Source: Actinomycetota bacterium (lineage in GTDB: Bacteria; Actinomycetota; Acidimicrobiia; Acidimicrobiales; Ilumatobacteraceae). Taken from it: a stretch of DNA of 8,322 nucleotides. Positions within the stretch are counted from its first letter, which is position 1, and each line of letters starts with the position of its first letter. The position numbers were made by a program, and so were the translations under genes. Below the pieces are notes generated by a model, which saw nothing but the letters and a program-made list of their open reading frames with translations, ran no database searches and was not told the DNA's origin. The stretch is taken from assembly GCA_009704065.1 (NCBI GenBank), contig WLEX01000046.1, forward strand, positions 1 through 8,322, written 5' to 3'. Positions 4,886-8,322 of this stretch are shown in pieces.

Positions 4886-6357
4886 CTGCGCAGAACGGGC
4901 ACTCCGCCAAGGTTGGTACGAAGTCCCACCCTGCAAGTACCTGCACGCAGAGCCACCAGTCTCTGGGTTTCCCCACGCAGGGCGCACACCTTTTTCGACG
5001 AACTAGACACTGTCCAGTGCAAGGTGAGATCACCCGCAATACGAGCCAGCACGTCTCGATCTATTGATGCGCCTGTCCGTAGTGTGCGCACAGCAACCGT
5101 GGAAATACGTGATGTTGCAATTCCTTCACCCAATGCATTTGATGCCTTAACCACCACTTGGTAGGTACGACCATTAACAAGACCTGTAAACCGAACTCCT
5201 TTGACACCTGGTGCCACTTTCGATTTCTTCACGGCTTTGCCTTTGTATAACAACGTGACTGCCGTACCAGTCAGTGGTGATCCACCATCACACGGCGCAT
5301 CCCACGTGACAACAATTGATCCTGCATCGGTTGACGTGATGACATTCGATGCAACACCTGGTGTGGTTGCTGGCACGGTCGCAGTGTCGATAAACAACAA
5401 CTTGTTCGGCGAAAGTGCATCGAGCCCGGTAATTGCGCCCACAGTGGCACGAGAGGTAATTGCGTTTGCAATTGCATCGACGCATAACGATGGTTGTTGT
5501 TGCAACAACAACGCTGCATAGCCAGCTACGAGTGGCGAAGCCATCGATGTACCTACATCGAAGTCGTAACTAGTGTCGCTTGTGTTCCACGACGATTCAA
5601 TTCCACGAAACCTGTCACCACCTGGTGCAAACAAATCGACACATGATCCAAAGTTTGAGTAGTAGGCATAAATATCTGCACTTGACACTGCGCCAACTGT
5701 GAGTGCACGAGGAACATCGCCCGGAGCAATCTTGCACGCATCGAATGGTTTGCCCGCCGAGTCACCATTTCCCGATGCAACAGTGACCACCACTCCTTCG
5801 TTCATGAGCTCGGTCACTTGTTCCTCAATGGCACGACCATCATCACCAAGATCAACACCAAGGCTGAGATTCACAACGGCAGGAACTCCCGACTGATGAT
5901 CGCCACGCACCCACTTCAGGGCTTTCACCACATCGGCCACTTCTCCGTCACCACTGCAGTCGAGTACTCGCACAGAAATGATGCGTGCCTGTGGTGCAAC
6001 GCCAGTTGTGGAACCTGCAGCCAAACCCGCCACATGTGTTCCGTGGCCATCACAATCAGAACTGGGAGGGTCAACTACAGCCGTACCGTTTGCGGTAGGA
6101 ATATCGATTCCAGCCACCACTCGGCCAACTAGTTGCTCATGGGTGGGCCGAACGCCCGTGTCGACTAGGTAGATATCGACTCCAAGGCCCGTGAGAGCCC
6201 CACGGGAGACATTTCCGTCTAGTGGCAGTGCGCGCTGGTTAATGCGGTCGAGAGGCCACGCAACGGTCACAGGGGCCGACTGAGCGGGAATAGCAGACCC
6301 CACGAGAGAGGCAACAGCCAAGAGGCCGCCAAAGGCAAGAGCGCGTGACTGTTTCAC
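4870..6357 (-). CDS. Secreted S8 subtilisin-like serine protease (proteinase K-like) with Fn3 domain
   Basis: The protein has 495 residues from the GTG at 6357 (reading MKQSRALAFGG). Residues 1-28 are a signal peptide ending PAQSA. The S8 catalytic domain has Asp66 in YLVDTGV, His105 in DCDGHGTHVAG, the oxyanion Asn197 in VASGN, and Ser271 in GTSMASP. VRVLDC and WV are typical of the proteinase K/aqualysin branch. Residues about 335-424 are a fibronectin type III domain (VTWDAPCDGGSPLTG, FTGLVNGRTYQVVVKASNALGEG). The last 70 residues hold a small module with Cys458 and Cys475 (KKVCALRG, RAGTCRVGL), probably disulfide-linked. The predicted mature end (APVTVAWPLDRI) already aligns with the start of mature proteinase K, so no I9 propeptide is present. 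A GTG at 6366 adds only MEL and lies against the putative -10, so 6357 is preferred. It acts outside the cell or at its surface; the substrate is unknown. Confidence 0.9.
   Translation of the reverse strand: MKQSRALAFGGLLAVASLVGSAIPAQSAPVTVAWPLDRINQRALPLDGNVSRGALTGLGVDIYLVDTGVRPTHEQLVGRVVAGIDIPTANGTAVVDPPSSDCDGHGTHVAGLAAGSTTGVAPQARIISVRVLDCSGDGEVADVVKALKWVRGDHQSGVPAVVNLSLGVDLGDDGRAIEEQVTELMNEGVVVTVASGNGDSAGKPFDACKIAPGDVPRALTVGAVSSADIYAYYSNFGSCVDLFAPGGDRFRGIESSWNTSDTSYDFDVGTSMASPLVAGYAALLLQQQPSLCVDAIANAITSRATVGAITGLDALSPNKLLFIDTATVPATTPGVASNVITSTDAGSIVVTWDAPCDGGSPLTGTAVTLLYKGKAVKKSKVAPGVKGVRFTGLVNGRTYQVVVKASNALGEGIATSRISTVAVRTLRTGASIDRDVLARIAGDLTLHWTVSSSSKKVCALRGETQRLVALRAGTCRVGLRTNLGGVPVLRSLRVS
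5493..5512. repeat. Perfect 20-bp palindrome inside the subtilase gene
   Basis: On the coding strand it reads (TTG)3(CAA)3, encoding Leu-Leu-Leu-Gln-Gln-Gln in the helix just after the catalytic GTSMASP. It is fully self-complementary with 10-bp arms and no loop. It is most simply the product of repeated codons in an amphipathic helix, but it is the longest perfect palindrome I noticed in the window. Confidence 0.8.
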
Positions 6358-6366
6358 TAGTTCCAC

Positions 6367-6372
6367 AGGCTA
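6367..6372 (-). promoter_or_regulatory. Putative -10 hexamer (TAGCCT) for leaderless subtilase transcript
   Basis: TAGCCT on the minus strand ends 9 nt before the GTG at 6357. It lies in the 31-bp gap after the crotonase stop and shares the 9-mer AATAGCCTG with the region in front of the NlpC/P60 gene. No Shine-Dalgarno precedes the GTG. No good -35 is visible. Confidence 0.35.
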
Positions 6373-6388
6373 TTGACTTTTCAGCCAA

Positions 6389-7162
6389 TTATTTCTTTGA
6401 AATCTTTGCCTGCATTGCTGCGATCTTCTCGGCGAACCAAGGCTGCTTCGTGCTCCATAGTTGCGGAACGAGTTCACGCTCAACTGCTGCAGGATGAGTA
6501 TCCACATCGGCCATTTCTTGAATGGTCTTTTTCACACTTTCAAGCAATGGGCGCGGAGCACTGGCCGCACGGGCTGCAATTTTTTGTGCTTCTGCCAACA
6601 ACTGATCGTCGTCAACGCATTTCCATACAAGGCCAATGCGCTCGGCTTCAGCACCATCGAGAATTTCACCAAACACAACAGTGGCAAAAGCGGCTTGTGG
6701 GCCAACAATGCGACGCAACATCCATGTGTGTCCGCCACCGGGGTGAATACCAATTTGCAAGAAACGTGTATCGAACTTTGCACGGCGCGCTGCGATACGA
6801 ATATCGCACCCGAGTGCAAGGTTCATGCCAGCACCTACTGCTGCACCATTCACCGCAGCAATGGTGGGCAATGGGCTACGTGCGATACGCAAGAAACCTT
6901 CGTAAATGGTTCCCAGGCTTTCGCCTGTGGCAGTGGCAAGGTTGCCCAAGTTTGCACCAGCACAAAATGCAGGTGCTGCACCCGTGACCACGAGAGCACC
7001 AATAGATGGGTCGCCCTCAATGGTGTCCATCGCAGCGAGAATCTCGGCCACCATGGGCGCCGTGAGCGTGTTGCGCTCATCGGGATTATTGAGGGTAAGG
7101 GTGGCAACGCCGTCGAGAACGGACACGGTAACAAGGCTCATGCGCTCCAGTTTTGCACACAT
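6389..7162 (-). CDS. Crotonase-superfamily (enoyl-CoA hydratase/isomerase-like) protein lacking both catalytic glutamates
   Basis: The protein has 257 residues with the crotonase fold: VATLTLNNPDERNTLT (19-34), the oxyanion-hole strand AFCAGANLGNL (65-75), the second oxyanion segment AAVNGAAVGAGMNLALGCD (102-120) and IHPGGGHTWMLRRIVG. Aligned to rat mitochondrial enoyl-CoA hydratase, Glu144 is Asn114 and Glu164 is Phe134 here, so the water-activating pair is missing. CoA-thioester binding should be intact. It may be an isomerase, a lyase or an acyl-CoA binding protein, as described for the residue-poor EchA6 of Mycobacterium tuberculosis, but the reaction is open. The ATG at 7162 is chosen because purine-rich AAAAGGA and GGAGGAAG precede it; ATG at 7141 (MSLVTVSV, 250 residues) also fits the family N-terminus. 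It is cytoplasmic. The subtilase follows 31 bp downstream in the same direction. Confidence 0.87.
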   Translation of the reverse strand: MCAKLERMSLVTVSVLDGVATLTLNNPDERNTLTAPMVAEILAAMDTIEGDPSIGALVVTGAAPAFCAGANLGNLATATGESLGTIYEGFLRIARSPLPTIAAVNGAAVGAGMNLALGCDIRIAARRAKFDTRFLQIGIHPGGGHTWMLRRIVGPQAAFATVVFGEILDGAEAERIGLVWKCVDDDQLLAEAQKIAARAASAPRPLLESVKKTIQEMADVDTHPAAVERELVPQLWSTKQPWFAEKIAAMQAKISKK

Positions 7163-7185
7163 ATGTCCTTTTCTTCCTCCCCTGA

Positions 7186-7213
7186 TTGCGTGGCGCCGTC
7201 TGCTGGCTACGGT
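7186..7213 (+). promoter_or_regulatory. Putative leaderless promoter of the right-hand crotonase gene
   Basis: TTGCGT (7186-7191, half-match to TTGACA), a 16-bp spacer and TACGGT (7208-7213, TANNNT form) are followed by 6 nt and then the ATG at 7220. This spacing would start transcription at the A of the ATG. No Shine-Dalgarno is present. It lies in the 57-bp gap between two divergent crotonase genes. Confidence 0.45.
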
Positions 7214-7219
7214 GGATAT

Positions 7220-8002
7220 ATGAGCGAAGACGTTGTTTTATACGAGGTGAGCGAGCGCATCGCCACCATCACCCTTAATCGGCCAGCATCACGCAATGCC
7301 CTTAGTAGCGAAGTGTTGCGCTTGTTGCCACAACTCATGAAAACTGCCGACAAAGACAAATCTGTCGATGTGGTCATTCTCACTGGCACCGATCCAGCAT
7401 TTTGTGCTGGCCTCGACCTCAAAGAACTAGGTGACACTGGGGGCAACTTGCGTGGCAGCGGTGCCGATGGCAAGAAGAACGCCAGCGGAGTGCGTGGTCC
7501 ATTCCCACATATCTCAAAGCCACTCATTGGTGCTGTTAATGGCGTCGCTATCACCGGCGGTTTCGAGCTTGCATTGAATTGCGATTTTCTTATCGCATCG
7601 GAAAATGCAAAGTTCGGCGACACACATTCACGCGTAGGCGTGATGCCTGGCTGGGGTCTCACTGTGTTGTTGCCTCAAGCAATCGGTATTCGTCGTGCAC
7701 GTGAAATGAGTTTCACAGGCAACTTCATGTTGGCCGAAGAAGCACACTCGTTTGGTCTTGTTAACCATGTCGTGCCACACGCCGATCTCATGCCGTTCAC
7801 CCGTTCGCTTGCACTCGACATCATTGGTAACGAACAAGATGGTGTTCGCCAAATTCGTTCTACATATGCACGCCATGCTGCAGAGAAAAAGAAGTGGGAA
7901 CACGAAGCCGAAGATGGCGCCACATGGCGCAAGGCTCAGTTCGATCCGAAAAAGGTTGAAGAGCGTCGCGCCAAAATTATGGAACGCGGACGCAAGCAGT
8001 AA
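7220..8002 (+). CDS. Crotonase-superfamily (EchA-type enoyl-CoA hydratase-like) protein with Glu-to-His change
   Basis: The protein has 260 residues. IATITLNRPASRNALS (14-29), the oxyanion strand AFCAGLDLKEL (60-70), a glycine-rich loop (71-93), AVNGVAITGGFELALNCD (105-122) and FGDTHSRVGVMPGWGLT mark a crotonase. Aligned to rat hydratase, Glu144 is kept as Glu116, while Glu164 is His136 in the DTHSRVG segment. Similar DTHARVG sequences are, as I recall, common in actinobacterial EchA paralogues, so this is probably a clade feature and not damage. One acidic residue would still allow isomerase or lyase chemistry; hydration is doubtful. The C-terminal 40 residues are unusually charged (KKKWEHEAED, KKVEERRAKIMERGRKQ). 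The start is supported by the family N-terminus and the promoter spacing. The frame stays open upstream through the opposite crotonase, which I regard as chance. The gene converges with queF, 3 bp apart. Confidence 0.9.
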   Translation: MSEDVVLYEVSERIATITLNRPASRNALSSEVLRLLPQLMKTADKDKSVDVVILTGTDPAFCAGLDLKELGDTGGNLRGSGADGKKNASGVRGPFPHISKPLIGAVNGVAITGGFELALNCDFLIASENAKFGDTHSRVGVMPGWGLTVLLPQAIGIRRAREMSFTGNFMLAEEAHSFGLVNHVVPHADLMPFTRSLALDIIGNEQDGVRQIRSTYARHAAEKKKWEHEAEDGATWRKAQFDPKKVEERRAKIMERGRKQ

Positions 8003-8005
8003 GTG

Positions 8006-8322
8006 TTACTTGCCGAGTTCTGACACGGCAGTAATAGTGATGCCACCTCGTGGCGATTGCACCAATACAACGCGCACTGAATGAGGCTTGGCTGTTTCCA
8101 TGACTTCACCAGCAATTTCTGCAGCCAATGCTTCAGCAAATACGGCACGATCGCGAAATCCCCAGAGGTAGAGCTTCAGGCTCTTTGATTCAATGCAGAA
8201 CTTGTTGGGTACGTATTCAATGCTGACGCTCGAGATATCGGGTTGACCAGTCACCGGGCAAAACGATTGCACTTCGTCGCTGTCGAACATGACAGACGAA
8301 ATATTCTTTGGTGCAGGGAAAA
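8006..8322 (-). CDS. queF: NADPH-dependent 7-cyano-7-deazaguanine reductase QueF (5' truncated)
   Basis: The reading frame continues past the right edge (FPAPKNISSV before the Met at 8290), so the N-terminus is missing and about 105 residues are visible. The catalytic block SFCPVTGQPD holds the thioimide-forming Cys and the proton-donating Asp. CIESKSLKLYLWGFR is the QueF signature that carries the substrate-binding Glu, and SPRGGI closes the fold. QueF reduces preQ0 to preQ1 with two NADPH in the queuosine tRNA-modification pathway, in the cytoplasm. The sequence is of the short single-domain (Bacillus YkvM) type, not the long E. coli type. No other queuosine gene is in the window. The stop lies 3 bp from the stop of the convergent crotonase. 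Confidence 0.95.
   Translation of the reverse strand, partial: FPAPKNISSVMFDSDEVQSFCPVTGQPDISSVSIEYVPNKFCIESKSLKLYLWGFRDRAVFAEALAAEIAGEVMETAKPHSVRVVLVQSPRGGITITAVSELGK

Noticed and set aside
6461..8002. A 513-codon open plus-strand frame running antisense through one crotonase gene and in frame into the other
   Set aside because: The first 253 residues are Cys/His/Asn-rich and resemble no protein; they mirror the minus-strand crotonase. The family N-terminus and the promoter-like spacing place the true start at 7220.
1..8322. New mobile, defence or CRISPR system
   Set aside because: No transposase, integrase, nuclease/helicase pair, direct-repeat array, tRNA attachment site or abrupt base-composition change was seen. 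All but one gene belong to known families.

Overview
The window is dense bacterial chromosome, most likely from an actinobacterium. I suspect a streamlined aquatic Acidimicrobiia-type lineage, but this is inferred from gene content and style, not from a marker gene. Supporting points are the DUF501-Ppx gene pair (the Rv1025-Rv1026 arrangement of Mycobacterium tuberculosis), starts that look leaderless with TANNNT hexamers 6-9 nt upstream, roughly half GC by eye, and almost no intergenic DNA. Ten complete or near-complete genes and two edge-truncated genes fill the window. The longest non-coding stretch is about 108 bp (4762-4869). I see no tRNA, rRNA, IS element, CRISPR array or phage gene.

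Left part (1-4456). A truncated XdhC/CoxI-family gene runs off the left edge. It is followed, in opposite orientation, by a secreted NlpC/P60 cell-wall endopeptidase. A divergent start region of only 19 bp then leads into a five-gene plus-strand operon: a MocA-like molybdopterin cytidylyltransferase, a CoxG-like SRPBCC protein with a C-terminal membrane anchor, DUF501, an exopolyphosphatase-family protein (Ppx/GppA) and a RimJ/RimL-type GNAT acetyltransferase. These five genes overlap (10 bp, ATGA, ATGA) or lie 6 bp apart. The first two, with CoxI, are accessory functions of molybdenum hydroxylases of the carbon monoxide dehydrogenase type. The structural genes would be expected to the left of the window. 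The accessory block appears joined to the housekeeping DUF501-ppx block in one transcript.

Middle part (4453-7162, minus strand). In transcription order there is a crotonase-superfamily protein lacking both hydratase glutamates, a secreted proteinase-K-like subtilase with an Fn3 domain and no room for a propeptide, and a small basic hypothetical protein with the one textbook Shine-Dalgarno in the window (TTG start).

Right part (7220-8322). A second crotonase starts divergently from a probable leaderless promoter. It keeps one catalytic glutamate and has His in place of the other. A truncated queF (queuosine biosynthesis) converges on it.

No clearly new defence or mobile system is visible. 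The points most worth a second look are the cox-accessory/ppx fusion operon, the propeptide-less subtilase, the two crotonases with altered catalytic residues, a 9-mer shared by the promoters of the two secreted proteins, and three tail-to-tail gene junctions with essentially no spacer.
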